Below are positions 1-10,905 of a stretch of DNA of 64,000 nucleotides, piece after piece. The DNA comes from Hermatobates lingyangjiaoensis. Its lineage: Eukaryota > Arthropoda > Insecta > Hemiptera > Hermatobatidae. The position numbers were made by a program, and so were the translations under genes. The stretch is taken from positions 50,001 through 114,000 of the forward strand of contig JAPFBL010000372.1 in NCBI GenBank assembly GCA_026182355.1. The letters run 5' to 3'. Position 1 is the stretch's first letter. The number at the start of each line of letters is the position of its first letter. A model generated the notes under the pieces. That model was given only the letters and a program-made list of their open reading frames with translations, did not search any database and was not told the DNA's origin.

Positions 1-417
1 CTCTAGTTACTGTTGAAAGATTTTAGTATTTTTTCTCAGTTCTTATTTTTGTTTCGTGTTGATTGTTATTTCACGTGTTTATTGTGAAATTTTGTTATAT
101 GTATATATAACTTGGTCCGAGTTAAGGAAATGGTAATTAAATTAATATGATGAACTGAATATATCAGTTGGGTTTTTGACCGCTTGTTACAGTTGAAAGA
201 TCTTAGTCTTCTTTTCCCATTTCTTATTGTGGTTTGATCATTGATTGTTGTTTCACCTGTTTATGTGAAATCTTTTTATATATATATATATCAATGGTCA
301 TCAGGGTGTTTGACTCTGACGAAGACCGCTTGTTACGGTTGAAAGATCTTAGTCTTGTTTTTCCATTTCTTATTGTGGTTTGATCATTGATTGTTATTTC
401 ACGTGTTTATGTGAAAT

Positions 418-460
<43 letters not shown>
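1..460 (+). repeat. Hammerhead repeat family A, three direct copies
   Basis: Three successive copies of one repeat (about 1-115, 160-290 and 304-460) share a hammerhead-like core followed by a tail containing CATTTCTTATTGTGG and TTTCACGTGTTTATGTGAAA. The last copy runs straight into a (TA)n tract. The first copy is decayed, the second has lost the CTGACGA segment by a short deletion, and the third is intact. The same unit recurs at about 7.4-7.8, 8.6-8.8, 15.8, 20.5, 24.4, 25.0, 36.9, 37.1, 57.1 and 63.2 kb on both strands. There is no coding capacity, so it is probably a non-autonomous retroelement. Confidence 0.8.
312..354 (+). ncRNA. Hammerhead ribozyme-like motif, family A
   Basis: Order seen: GACT (stem I, 312-315), CTGACGA core (316-322), extra A, GACCG/CGGTT stem II around a 7-base loop, GAA (341-343), AGATCT palindrome as stem III (344-349), T as cleavage-site base (350), AGTC (351-354). 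GACT pairs perfectly with AGTC. This is the layout of minimal type I hammerheads reported in PLEs, where the palindromic stem III suggests a dimer. The extra base before stem II departs from the textbook core. Activity is not shown. Confidence 0.7.
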
Positions 461-463
<3 letters not shown>

Positions 464-842
464 ATAAAAGTATGGACCGTGGAATAGAAACAAAACTAAA
501 GTTTATCGAGACTCGGTCAGTTCTTCAGGTTCAAATTAAACACTCATTGCCAATGTTTTGGTCTTTCATTTAAAACCTTTTTCATAGGCAAAAGTATAAA
601 TTTTGAAACAGTAAATCAGTGACAAGGGTTCATTCAGACTACACTTGTTGTTTGAATCCACATACTATATTTCTTCGTAAAATAACTTGTAATGTAATAC
701 CTAGTTTTTCTGTTTCAAAATTTATACTTCTGCCTATGAAAAAGGTTTTAAATAAAGACCGAAACGTTGGCAATGAGAGTTTAATTTGAACCTGAAGAAC
801 TGACAGAGTCCCGATAAACTTTAGTTTTGTATATATATATAT
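461..842. repeat. Foldback element, family C (hammerhead-like arms)
   Basis: Two inverted arms of about 130 bases (470-610 and 715-830) surround a unique spacer, and both outer ends meet (TA)n. Each arm carries CTATGAAAAAGG, a GGTTTT...GACC stem and, in the right arm, CGAAACGTT followed by GGCA, which can pair with the TGCC before the core. The core lacks the G5 expected of a hammerhead (CTATGA against CTGATGA). Further copies lie at 20.1-20.5, 29.7-30.0 and 33.1-33.3 kb. Confidence 0.65.
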
Positions 843-1400
843 ATTTTCTAACTAACTATACCTATTAATTTTTATCTCTTTCAACTCTTTATTTAATATA
901 TATTTTCTAGTTTACTATTAATCTTAATTATTATTATTATTAATTATTATTAACATTATTATTATTATTAATTTTCTTAATCTATTTATTCTCTATTAGT
1001 CCAGTTATACCGTTGACCTTTCAACTCTTTTATTCTAACCGCTTGTTTCTTGTTCATTATTGACCTTTGACCTTCTCTTTATATTAACCTGTACTATCCT
1101 TTTAATCTATTTATAGCAATGACTAAGCATGAGTCATCGTTTATAGCATAACGAAGAAAATGACAACTAAATAAAAAATCGTTCCTTGACCTATTTATTT
1201 GATATTAGAATTATCGTTACAACTTTATCAGTGGCTATATCTAAAGATGTCGTTTTAACAATATACTAAAGGTAAAATTCGAAACTTTAAAGAAAACGTC
1301 AAAGACTTTACGAAAACGAACTTACTTCTGCGATGTTTTACAAGTTATATTATGTTTCAATTCATTTATTTTAATTTATCGTCTAATTGTGGAAGCCTGA
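843..1400. other. AT-rich sequence, no gene seen
   Basis: Strongly AT-rich with ATT-triplet runs near 925-970. No open frame with recognisable protein similarity and no structured RNA was seen. Confidence 0.5.
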
Positions 1401-1652
1401 TTTAACAAAAGCTCAAACTAATGCTCTTTGCTAATATTTCTTGATTGAGCAAAAGCTCAAACTTATGCTCTTTGCTAATATTTCTTGATTGAACAAAAGC
1501 TAAAACTTAGTGCTAATATTTCTTGATTGAGCAAAAGCTCAAACTTATGCTCTTTGCTAATATTTCTTGATTGAACAAAAGCTAAAACTTAGTGCTAATA
1601 TTTCTAGATTGAACAAAAGCTCAAACTTATGCTCTTTGCTAATGTTTCCATC
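1401..1652 (+). repeat. Tandem repeat, mixed units of about 44 and 38 bases
   Basis: Alternating long and short units contain AAAAGCTCAAACTTATGCTC and TTTGCTAATATTTCTTGATTG. The short unit lacks the central TATGCTCTTT. About six units are present. Confidence 0.85.
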
Positions 1653-1710
1653 TGCAGATATTCTTAACGAATATACTGAAGATACTTAAGTAATAGAAGG
1701 CAACACTGTT

Positions 1711-1980
1711 GGTTGCAGTGGCTGTCCCACAAAGGAATATACATAGACCGAACATGGGCCCTTTGTGATACCACAAAAATGTAGATTGATTCTACATTGG
1801 GAGTTCCAAATTTTTGCTAACTCAAGTGTATTTATGGTACGGATCTTTAACAAGTACAGGCTCGGGACCAACGGCTTAACATCCTCTCCGAGGAATGACG
1901 TGCTCAGATTTATTCTCCTCTTATATGAATAAATCTATGATCAGTGTGGTTATCGAACCCATGACCCAGCCGTTTAAAGA
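1711..1980 (-). mobile_element. tRNA-derived SINE, minus strand, type 1 tail
   Basis: Read on the minus strand, a diverged tRNA-like head (box B-like TTCGATAACC near 1955) is followed by the family body with GAATAAATCT, CTCGGAGAGG, CGAGCCTGTAC, TAAAGATCC, ACTCAAGT and GTAGAATCAATC, and by the type 1 tail that includes GGTATCACAAAGGGCC. The terminal AACCT repeats are lost. The pattern matches the other SINE copies in the window. Confidence 0.75.
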
Positions 1981-1989
1981 ATACTCCCT

Positions 1990-2765
1990 CATAACAGGTT
2001 GCCTAAAGCTTCCATTTTTTTTTAGAAAATATTAACAACTTTTAACTATTATCTTCAGTTAGCAACTTCGATTATATCAACATTTGAAACTATTCATCAC
2101 ATTTTTATCATAATTATCAAAATGATGATAGCTATTACAGAAACAAGAAGCTAATTAAATAATTTTTTTTTTTTAAATGATTTTGAAAATACTTTGAGTA
2201 AAATTAAAATTAATAGTAGGCTTCTGCAATTTTGTTTTCTTATTCCATAAACAGAATCGACTTTTGTAATAGTAACTGGTTTAAGATGAAAGATTTAATA
2301 AGTGAGTTGGTCTATTTAATAGATGTACTCGGTTCAGGTCGACAGACTTCCTTTTAAAGAAAGATAATCTGTTCTTCGTAATGGTATCCCATCTCCACAA
2401 TGCTCCAGTCGTAACTATCCTCCTTCTATTGCAACCCAAATGAAGTTATTATTTTAAATCGCCTCTTAAGCCTTTAACAATTAACACTCTTTTTTAACTG
2501 AAAAATAAACAACATTAATATTTGATATCTAATAAATTGCTACGAGATCCTTATTTGATGATTAATTTACTATGATTTCGTTGTAAATTAGTTATATAGA
2601 GATTGGACTTATGAAACATAATGTTGTATTGTTTAGCTGTAAAAGTTCAGTTGAGCTGGTAAATGAATAACAGTATAAAGTAGTGTTTTTTCAAAGTAGT
2701 TTGTACCGATCTCTTTGGAGATATTAAAAATGTGTAAGGGGGCAATAGGAGGTTCCACCTTATAT
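1990..2765. other. AT-rich intergenic sequence, nothing recognised
   Basis: No gene-like open frame, RNA gene or transposon end was seen here. Confidence 0.4.
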
Positions 2766-2768
2766 GGG

Positions 2769-3281
2769 GGCGTCGAACATACAGAAGGGGGCGTTGAACA
2801 TACAGAAGGGGGCGTCGAACATACAGAAGGGGGCGTCGAACATACAGAAGGGGGCATTGAACATACAGAAGGGGGCGTCAAACATTCAGAAGGGGGCGTT
2901 GAACATACAGAAGGGGGCGTTGAACATACAGAAGGGGGCGTCGAACATACAGAAGGGGGCGTTGAACATACAGAAGGGAGCGTCGAACATACAGAAGGGG
3001 CGTCGAACATACAGAAGGGGGCGTTGAACATACAGAAGGGGGCGTCGAACATACAGAAGGGGGCATTGAACATACAGAAGGGGCGTCGAACATACAGAAG
3101 GGGGCATTGAACATACAGAAGGGGGAGTCAAACATACAGAAGGGAGCGTCGAACATACAGAAGGGGGCATTGAACATACAGAAGGGGGCATTGAACATAC
3201 AGAAGGGGGCGTCGAACATACAGAAGGGGGTGTCGAACATACAGAAGGGGCGTCGAACATACAGAAGGGGGCGTTGAACAA
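2769..3281. repeat. 21-bp minisatellite, about 24 copies
   Basis: The unit is GGGGGCGTCGAACATACAGAA with C/T changes, and some copies have lost one G. Because 21 is divisible by three, long repetitive reading frames appear on both strands. These are by-products of the array, not genes. It is GC-rich against an AT-rich background. Confidence 0.95.
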
Positions 3282-3829
3282 ATTCTATTCATTACAAAGT
3301 TCTGTGACTAGGCGGGCTCACACAGGAGTCATTGTGCTCGGAGCACAGGAAAACCAACGACTGTGCGTGTTTTCCAACAAGATCGAAAACACGAACAGAA
3401 TAATCACCGAGTTTGCACTATTAGTCAGACAGATAAATTTCGTGGAGTAAAGAGGGTTATTTGCGGTTTGTAGAAAATTGTATTATTTCTGAAGAAATAG
3501 TGAAGTATAGGGTTCTAAATAGTGAAGTATATCTCTGGATATTACATACTACCTATTATGTACCAATGAGAAACAATGAGGTAGGTATTTTACAGCGCTG
3601 TCCACAGGACAAGAAATTGACATTGAAAATTTCAGTTCATTTGACAAACTTATTTGTGAAATTTCAATTTTAGTCCAAACAATGAATTGGCAGTCTTACC
3701 CAATCATCAGTGTCGTCCATCTCATTAAAAGTTCTGGATAAAAGTTGAGTTTATCAAACATTGTTCTGCACCATTAAAACTTATTTACATGTAATAAATT
3801 TTGTATATTATACAATTGAATTCTTTAAG
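3282..3829. other. Spacer between two minisatellites
   Basis: Includes a short 70-codon frame at 3461-3673 with no recognisable domain. I see nothing supportable. Confidence 0.35.
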
Positions 3830-4262
3830 GGGCGGTGGCAAATCAAATTGTGTCTTTAGGGGGTGGTGGAAAATCAAATTATGTCTTTAGGAGGCTGTGA
3901 CAAGTGAAACTGTGACTTTAGGGGGTGGTGGCAAATGAAACTATGTCTTTAGGGAGCTGTGACAAGTCAAACTGTGACTTTAGGGGGTGATGCCCAATGA
4001 AACTGTGTCTTTAGGGGGCTGTGACAAGTCAAACTGTGACTTTAGAGGACGGTGGCAAATGAAACTGTGTCTTTAGGGGGCTGTGACAAGTGAAACTGTG
4101 ACTTTAGAGGACGGTGGCAAATGAAACTGTGTCTTTAGGGGGCTGTGACAAGTCAAACTGTGACTTTAGGGGGTGATGGCTAATGAAAGTGTGTCTTTAG
4201 GGGGTGGTGGCAAATGAAACTGTATCTTTCGGGGGCTGTGTAAAATCAAACTGTGTCTTAAG
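3830..4262 (+). repeat. 31-bp minisatellite with 62-bp higher-order unit
   Basis: About 14 units begin TTTAGGGGG. Two alternating versions, one with CTGTGACAAGTCAAACTGTG and one with TGGTGGCAAATGAAACTGTG, make a 62-base higher-order period. No coding frame is preserved. Confidence 0.9.
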
Positions 4263-4386
4263 GAGGCGATGGTTAAAAAAAGTTTACGAACCACTGGTGT
4301 AAATTATCAACTTGTTAAGTACGAATATATGGTGGCTTTATAGCAAGGTGTTTTCGTTTATGTTACACTGAGGCCATAGGACCCTG

Positions 4387-4570
4387 CCAGGGGATCAGGT
4401 TAGCCCTGTGAAAACGTGCTTGCCTCTGCACTGGTAGATCCGGGGTTCAGTTCCCATTCTGGCTTTCGATTTATTTACCTGGGAGGTGAATAAATCTCAG
4501 AACACCGTCTTCATAACCATATGTTTTTGCCCGTGTTATTGCGATCAAGTGGAGTGCTTAAGTACAATAT
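4387..4570 (+). mobile_element. tRNA-derived SINE fragment, plus strand
   Basis: A tRNA-like head (GGTTAGCCCTGTG box A region, GGGTTCAGTTCCC box B) is followed by GATTTATT and GAGGTGAATAAATCTCAG. It matches the head and first third of the SINE family found at 13.6 and 40.3 kb. The 3' part is missing or too diverged. Confidence 0.65.
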
Positions 4571-4614
4571 AAACAAAGAAAGTTAGGTAAATTAAAAAAC
4601 ATACACTTACAAAC

Positions 4615-4765
4615 TCTAATTTATGGTTTGAATCATCATTAGGAGAGATAAGAAAGGGAAACCAAGCGCACTGATGCAAAGACGGTAGAAGTCGGTCTCT
4701 TCACAAGTGCGCATAGTTTCCCTCTCTTATATCTCGTGATGGCGGTTCAAACTAAAATTTAAAGC
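4615..4765. repeat. Decayed foldback element
   Basis: Inverted arms (about 4618-4672 and 4706-4762) share GGTTTGAA/TTCAAACT and GAGAGATAAGA/TCTCTTATATCTC. The minus strand of the left arm resembles family E (CTCCTAATGATGA) with a broken hammerhead core. Confidence 0.5.
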
Positions 4766-5006
4766 TGAAAGTGTGTTTTTTTAAATATATCTATTTTTTT
4801 TTTGTTTTATAAACATTCAAAACAGAAAGAAACACTAAACATCTGTGAGAATATACTATGACTCCTATTCAAAATATTGACCTTTTTAGTAGTCGTCATA
4901 AGATAGGAAGTGGTACTGTGTGAAGAAGACAATTAACTTATATATATATATATACGTCTCCGTTCCTTCATTCTTTCTCCTTTTATTTTATTTTCTTTCT
5001 TTCTAC

Positions 5007-5042
5007 TCTCCTGAAGACGGCAAGACGCCGAAATAATCGAGA
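5007..5042 (+). ncRNA. Hammerhead ribozyme-like motif, family F
   Basis: TCTC (5007-5010), CTGAAGA (5011-5017), extra C, GGC/GCC stem II around AAGAC, GAA (5030-5032), ATAAT as a minimal stem III, C at the cleavage site (5038), then GAGA (5039-5042). TCTC pairs perfectly with GAGA. All invariant core bases are present apart from the extra nucleotide after the core. A (TA)n tract lies upstream at about 4938-4956. Confidence 0.65.
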
Positions 5043-5143
5043 TTCGTGAGTGTTCGTCCTTTTTCTTGTGTTCTCTAGCTGTAACTTTAATTATATATAT
5101 ATATATATGAGCAACACACAAAGTAGGGAAACACACTTACAGA

Positions 5144-5174
5144 CTCAAATTTTCGGGTAATCCGTCTTCAGGAG
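5144..5174 (-). ncRNA. Hammerhead-like motif, family E, G12 intact
   Basis: Minus strand: CTC, CTGAAGA, extra C, weak GG/CC stem II, GAA (positions 5154-5152), AATT palindrome, T, then GAG pairing with CTC. This copy keeps the G of GAA, unlike the other family E copies in the window. Confidence 0.55.
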
Positions 5175-5293
5175 AAAAGAGAATGGGAGACCAAGCACGT
5201 TGTAGACGCAACGGCAAGTAACCACGTTACTTAGTAAAAGGGCACGTTACTTGCCGTTGCGTCTACAACGTGCTTGGTCTCCCATTCTCTTTT

Positions 5294-5324
5294 CTCCTGA
5301 AGACGGATTACCCAAAAATTTGAG
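5294..5324 (+). ncRNA. Hammerhead-like motif, family E, G12 lost
   Basis: Plus-strand partner of the motif at 5144-5174. CTC and GAG still pair and CTGAAGA is kept, but the base that should be G12 is A at 5314, which should abolish catalysis by known hammerhead chemistry. Confidence 0.5.
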
Positions 5325-5360
5325 TCTGTAAGTGTGTTTCCCTACTTTGTGTGTTGCTCT

Positions 5361-5877
5361 TTGTTAATCTCGAACTCGTATTGCGTCCAGTTTGGATCGT
5401 ATTTCGTTTTATCAGTGAAAATATATATATATATATATATATATATTATACAGAAATGTCATATAAAGACATGAGAGACTGTAATCAAAGAAATCTCTTC
5501 AATTAAAATAGATGAATAAATAATGAACAACGCCTTTTATTGATCATTGTTTGAAGAATTAAATGTCAAAGGCCATGTTGAACTATACGACCGTATCTCA
5601 AATGTGATGATTCATGCTTGTACTATAGTACTAATCCTGATGTATCAAATCCCTCTCTATATTAATCCTGTTGGTGTTCGTCTACAGACTTTCTTAAACG
5701 CTGCTGGATTCTTTTTCTTTTTTTTTTTTTTTGTTTTAGTTTTTAAGTCAGAGGCGTGTTAATCTCCTTTTGATCTAAGTATGTAGCAGGCAGAACTAAA
5801 GAGAAAATAATTGGATGCTTTTCAGTGGATTCATTTCTCGTGAACGTTAAATCGTCCTTTTCGTTAAAGAATCTTCT

Positions 5878-5880
<3 letters not shown>
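5361..5880. other. AT-rich spacer with (AT)n
   Basis: Contains an (AT)n tract at about 5421-5445 and a poly-T run near 5710-5735. No gene was recognised. Confidence 0.4.

Positions 5881-5953
<73 letters not shown>
5881..5953. repeat. (GA)n microsatellite
   Basis: Uninterrupted AG dinucleotides over about 70 bases. Confidence 0.98.
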
Positions 5954-5955
<2 letters not shown>

Positions 5956-7400
5956 TCTTTGACCCGATTATGACTATTGAGCATGTAATACGGCGCACTG
6001 GTAATTGATATCAGATGGTTGTTTTCGAAAAAGCACGAGCGTTATAAAATAGCTACAGAAGAAAATACAAAACTGAACATACAATTATTGATTCTAACTG
6101 AAAGATTAATTGTTTATATAAGTTTAACAAACTATATTGACTCAGCAAGATGGGTTTTACTGTTTCAAATATATGTAGAACAGAATATATTTGTATTTAA
6201 AGTATAAAACTTTATACAATGTAGTATTACATTGCTTCAAGCCATAATATAATCAGTAATAACGAAATTCACAAAAAAAAAGAATAAAATCTGAAATTGC
6301 TGATATTTAAACTATTCTTAAAAGCTTTTTTTTTTTAATTTTTATCTACTCATTTAGAATAAAAGCTCTAATTTTTAAAATATTTACAAAAAAAAAGTGA
6401 AATATATTTTCAGCCTGCTTTTTGTGTATAATTCCTAGGAGAGAGGCAAGGTTGGTTTCATCCGACCACTCGTTATTGAAAAAGCTGTGGGGATAAGAAG
6501 GCTTCTCGTTGAGGGCCATAGATAGGACATCTCAATACTATGTATATGGGCTAAAGTTTCACATTCCTGCATACCATACAGAGTTCCTCAGTTTTAATTT
6601 TATATACTTTTTTATAAGATACCATTTGAACGACAGACATAGAATATCACCACCTGCTGTTCTTCTTTCTGCCAGTGTTGTTTGATAATAGTATGCTAAA
6701 TTGACATTTTGATTTAAATAAATGATGTCTATGTGGTTAAAACTGTTTATTATTCGATATAATTTACTGTAAAAAGAACCTTATTATTCTATGGAAGTCT
6801 TGTTGGCTTAAGTTTGTTGGGGATTTACTGTTTCAAATACATGTCATTTCTACAGTTGGTTATAAAATGTGATCGCGTGATCTATAATACTATTTTTCTT
6901 CTTTCTAATATCCATATTGGTTACTCTTTTAGGCGAATACCTTTTCCTATGTTATTGAATGTCTATGTTATTCTATGTTATTCGATGTCTATGTTATTCT
7001 ATGTTATTTGATGCCACAGCACCTCTCAATCCTCACATATTTAATGCCACAATTTCTTCCCAATTTCAGGAATCAATGAAAAAAACACCGACTCAACCAG
7101 CCCCTTCTGAAAACCCAACGAAGTTCAGTTGCTGCTTAGCATAATATTAGATTTATGATAAAAGTCAATACATCAACAGGTAGGCAACTTAAAAAAAAAC
7201 TCTTCTTCTTTACTTGAAATATCTGAATATTTAATTAATTTATTGATCTATAGTGTTTGAAATATCATAACTCAACCTTCTTTAACGGTACTTCACTGAG
7301 TTTAATTGTCTCACCCAATATAGCATAGTCTTGCTAATGCGCTTTTCAAATGAACTCGTTAAATGCAATTTTAAAATTCGTCATAGTCAAAAACCCAACT
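5954..7400. other. AT-rich intergenic sequence, no gene seen
   Basis: Short frames of 60-65 codons lack any domain and overlap low-complexity DNA. A small tandem duplication of TATGTTATTC lies at about 6955-7010. Confidence 0.4.
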
Positions 7401-7533
7401 GACACCGAACTCTCAGTTGGGTTTTTGACTCTCACGAAGACCGCTTGTTACGGTTGAAAGAATGTTAATCTTGTTTTCCCATTTCATATTGTGGTTTGAT
7501 CATTGATTGTTATTTCACGTGTTTATGTGAAAT

Positions 7534-7592
<59 letters not shown>

Positions 7593-7790
7593 GGTGTGTG
7601 TGTATGTATGTATGTATCTATGTATGTATGAATGTCTAAATAAAATATAAATGAACGTCTAAAACACAGGAAGAAATCAGAAAACATATTAAGTTCTTTC
7701 AACCGTAACAAGCGGTCTTCGTCAGAGTCAGCAAGTAGTTTTGACTCTGATGAAGATCGCATTTTACGGTATTAGATCTTAGTCTTTTTT
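7401..7790. repeat. Family A copies around (TA)n(TG)n
   Basis: A plus-strand copy (7411-7535) ends in (TA)n(TG)n. A minus-strand fragment (7691-7731) and a second plus-strand fragment (7741-7790) follow. All three cores are damaged: CTCACGA in the first, a broken stem III palindrome in the second, and GAA changed to ATT in the third. Confidence 0.75.
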
Positions 7791-7799
7791 TTTTCTGAT

Positions 7800-8600
7800 T
7801 TCTTACAGCGGTTTTAAACATTGATGTATATTTTATAGATTAGGCCAGAAAACTTCAAAGCATAACCGTTGAAATCGTAATACTATTATCTGCCTTTAGT
7901 AAATTTAAAATTAATAATTCATAATTTATTGAGCATTCTTAACAAACTGATACTGATTATGTCTGTAAATAATTTTTAGTAGGAAAAAAAAATAATATAT
8001 TTTGGGAACTTTGACTACAGATCAGTTATATTTCTAGAAGGTGACGAATGACTGGCTTTGAGGTATTATTCAGAGAGCAAGCCAGGGGAGTAGTGGCATT
8101 CTCAGAGTTGTAGTCAACTTTCACTCAATAAAAGCATTGAGCACCGGTAAAGGCAGTAGTCCTTAAGCGTCCACGTAACCTAGTAATTAATGTTTCTCTT
8201 GAAACCGATGGTGCACTGAACAATTTTTACTATTAATAAACTATTACAAAGCATTCATATGATAATATTTCAACGTCTTCTCTATTCCTATTCAATAATT
8301 TTGTTCTTTTATAAACAAAAAACAAACAGTTTTTTTTTAAAGAAATAGTTGTTTTTAATTCTTATTTTTAGTTTTTAAGATTTAACATTAATAATTTTAA
8401 GAGGTCCCATTCTTTTGAGGTCCTTAACATTTGTTAATATTATTGAATGTTATTGCTATTGAAATCCACTGAGTCATGTTGCTGCATATGAGTCAATATT
8501 ACATCTTGATAACTATTATCAGTAGTCATAACTAACAACTGATAATAACTATCATCAGATAATAATAGTAACATTATGATAATAACAACAGTAACAACTG
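7800..8600. other. AT-rich intergenic sequence
   Basis: Nothing gene-like. A stretch at about 8500-8610 has degenerate GATAATAACT repeats. Confidence 0.4.
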
Positions 8601-8614
8601 ATAATAACTGGTAA

Positions 8615-8793
8615 ATGATCAAACCACAATAAGAAATGAGAAAACGAGACTAAGATCTTTCAACCGTAAGATCTTACGTCTTCGTCAGAGTCAAAAAAGG
8701 GGTTTTGAAAGATCTTAGTCTTGTTTTCCCATTTCTTATTGCGGTTTGATCATTGATTGTTATTTCACGTGTTTATGTAAAATCTGTTATATA
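8615..8793. repeat. Family A inverted pair
   Basis: A minus-strand copy and a truncated plus-strand copy lie back to back. The plus copy ends in (TA)n at 8790, next to the 3' end of a Penelope-like element. Confidence 0.75.
8648..8692 (-). ncRNA. Hammerhead ribozyme-like motif, family A
   Basis: Minus strand: GACT/AGTC stem I, CTGACGA, GAA, AGATCT palindrome and T are all intact. The stem II region has been replaced by a longer perfect palindrome (CGTAAGATCTTACG). Confidence 0.6.
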
Positions 8794-8870
8794 TATATGA
8801 ATAATAATCAAAATAACACTTGATGTAATAGATGGATTAATTTACCACAATGAAAATAATTTGGAAACAA

Positions 8871-8908
8871 TGCTCTAAGGCCTTTCGTCAACACATCGTC
8901 AGAGAGCA
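8871..8908 (-). ncRNA. Hammerhead ribozyme in PLE 1 3' region
   Basis: Minus strand: TGCTCT (8908-8903), CTGACGA (8902-8896), extra T, GTGTTGAC mini-hairpin as stem II, GAA (8886-8884), AGGCCT perfect palindrome (8883-8878), T (8877), AGAGCA (8876-8871). Stem I is six perfect pairs (TGCTCT with AGAGCA). It sits about 100 bases past the stop of the GIY-YIG frame on the same strand, as published for PLE terminal repeats. Confidence 0.8.
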
Positions 8909-9011
8909 AGTGAACTAAAAAATAATAAATACTTGTTAACCTGGTTGACTGAAATCTCTAGAATTGTTGGTACCTGAATGTGTTTAATGATGAAGAAGTC
9001 TTCATCTGTTA

Positions 9012-9311
9012 TTATTTATTTTTTCTGTTAGTAATTATTTCGCTAATTAAAACTTCATCTAATTTATAAAGTCCTAGGCTATTGTTTACTAATTTCTCAT
9101 AAAAGTTCTTTATGAGTGCACTTTCCACAATATTTCTTCTTCTTTCCGAAGACACAAATATTAATTCATTTGCTTCATTCCAGTTAATCACATGATTACT
9201 GTTTCTTATGTGCATGAACAAGGCACTCTTTTCGTCTTCTCTTCTGATCGAATATTTGTGTTGCTTTATCCTTGTAAAAAGACCTTTGCTCGTCTGTCCA
9301 ATGTAAGACAT
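9012..9311 (-). pseudogene. PLE 1 GIY-YIG endonuclease fragment
   Basis: Ninety-nine codons start at the YIGQTSKG motif (the YIG half of GIY-YIG). They continue through the conserved Arg-containing helix (TRIKQHK), an H-x-H-like stretch and a basic Glu-containing segment (ERRRNIVESALI) to a natural stop. In PLEs this domain nicks target DNA for target-primed reverse transcription. The upstream half of the domain (CCVYRIPC region) is visible in PLE 2 but frameshifted here. It is 86-90% identical by eye to the PLE 2 copy. Confidence 0.8.
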
Positions 9312-9574
9312 TTCGCAGTCAGTACATGATATCTTGTATACACAACAGTCCTTTCTTTTTGGATTATTATTGACAATCTGTTAAACAAGTTACCATCATT
9401 ACTGAACTTAATACAGGGATAGAAACCGGTAAATTTTGAACATGTTTGCCTAGTTCTGCCACTAGAAAATTTAACACATCTTCAACAGGGACATTCGTAA
9501 AAAAGAGATTTGACATCAAAGCTCACTAATTTACTATTTTGATAAGAACAAGAGTTCTTAAAACACATAAGGAT

Positions 9575-9581
9575 GGTTGTG

Positions 9582-9619
<38 letters not shown>

Positions 9620-9684
9620 TGCGTCTCTCTCTCTCTCTGTGTCTGTGTGTGTGTGTGTATGGGTGTGTGTTGTTGCGTGTGTGC

Positions 9685-9752
<68 letters not shown>

Positions 9753-9790
9753 ATGTGTGTGTGTGTATGTGTTTTTAAGGGTGTGTGTGT
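9575..9790 (+). repeat. Compound (TG)n(TC)n microsatellite
   Basis: Tracts of TG at 9580-9618 and 9640-9680 and of TC at 9686-9748, then TG again. It produces long meaningless frames on both strands. Confidence 0.97.
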
Positions 9791-9799
9791 TGAATCTAA

Positions 9800-10720
9800 T
9801 TAAAAACAATCGGTCAAATGGAATCGTCCCTTTTTGTAATAATCGCAAATACACTTATTATATTTATAAGTCAATTATTTTGTAAGTAGTTTTATAAAAA
9901 GTGCTTTTAAATTGTTTTTCAAATTAACAGACTAAATTTTCATTAAGACTAAATTTTACTGGCAGTAAAGCAAAACAGGTTGATATTATGAAAAAAAAAA
10001 ATGTGTATTCAATAATGGAAATGTTAGTTGGATTGTGATGGATGAGTTATGGGAAATGTTTATAAGGGCGTACGAGTGTGATGGAATGGTCAGAATGTGG
10101 TCTGGACTGGAGGGGCCAGCTAAGGCGAAAGCCAGGTCATGAATGAGCTTTGGGAGGCTCTGATGGGATGGGGTGAAAGGTAGCGTATGGGACCTGCACA
10201 GCACTTTTAGAAGCTGCAACTACACCGCATTCCTTCCATCTCAGCACGCCCAACCGCTTCCCCCTCGGCTCTCAACCAAAAACCGGCTGGGGAAACCTAC
10301 AGGACAGCAAAAAAAAACTTTCCGCCTTTACTTCATCAACCATAGACTCTGCTTTATCTTCCAGTGCTTTCGTAAAATTCATTTTAATATTTCTAAATTA
10401 AAATTCCACCTGTAATTTTTTTTATCTCATGTAATTCTCAACGTTTTTGGCTATACGATTTTGTTTTCCAATCATTGTTCATTAGTATGTTTCAAAAATT
10501 TAAAGAATGGCCAATTCAGCAAAACTAAAATGGTATTTTACATTTCCAGGAAAAATTGCATGTTTTTCTTTAGTGAATAAATGAGTCTGTACCAATATAT
10601 ACAGAGAGATCGTTAGGGACTAATTTCATTATGAGAGCAGAGTGGCATTTTGCTTTTAACTAATTCATTATAGAGTCAGGGTAGCCTATTAGAAATATAG
10701 GCTATAGAAATTGACCTAAC
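9800..10720. other. Intergenic sequence, no gene seen
   Basis: A locally GC-richer patch at 10040-10300 has no recognisable protein or RNA. A GA-rich low-complexity stretch follows at 10725-10790. Confidence 0.4.
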
Positions 10721-10905
10721 TTGTGACGAAGAAAGAGAGAGAGAGAAGGGAGGGAGGAAGGAAGGGAGAGAGGGAGAGAGAGAGAGGAAAACGTGATGTC
10801 TCCTATGTGAAGAGAAAATGTAGTAAACGAAATGTCAGGGAGTCTGTGATACGCATTGTATTGACAAATAATATCTTTAAACTTGTCCATAAAGTTCTTG
10901 TATGT

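Larger units (their letters stand above)
5108..5360. repeat. Foldback element, family E, flanked by (TA)n
   Basis: Two near-identical inverted arms of about 110 bases (5109-5215 and 5251-5359) carry GCAACACACAAAG at their outer ends and meet around a short spacer. Each arm holds a hammerhead-like motif read towards its outer end. Related single arms are at 19.19 and 20.76 kb. Confidence 0.85.
8800..9541 (-). mobile_element. Penelope-like element 1, internally deleted
   Basis: On the minus strand, a reverse transcriptase fragment (about 9541-9482, with SFDVKSLF, the first catalytic-Asp motif region) is joined by deletion to the C-terminal GIY-YIG endonuclease region (9311-9012) and a 3' untranslated tail carrying a hammerhead motif. 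The tail ends at a (TA)n tract near 8798. The copy at 16.4-17.7 kb shares the endonuclease and tail almost base for base, giving the expected layout. It is dead: most of the RT is missing. Confidence 0.85.

Noticed and set aside
2633..3281. Five overlapping 87-146 codon frames on both strands
   Set aside because: All lie in the 21-bp minisatellite; the frames stay open only because the period is divisible by three.
9482..9885. Long Cys/Val, Leu/Ser or Arg/Glu-repeat proteins
   Set aside because: Translations of the (TG)n(TC)n microsatellite. Only the 9482-9541 part, an RT fragment, has meaning.
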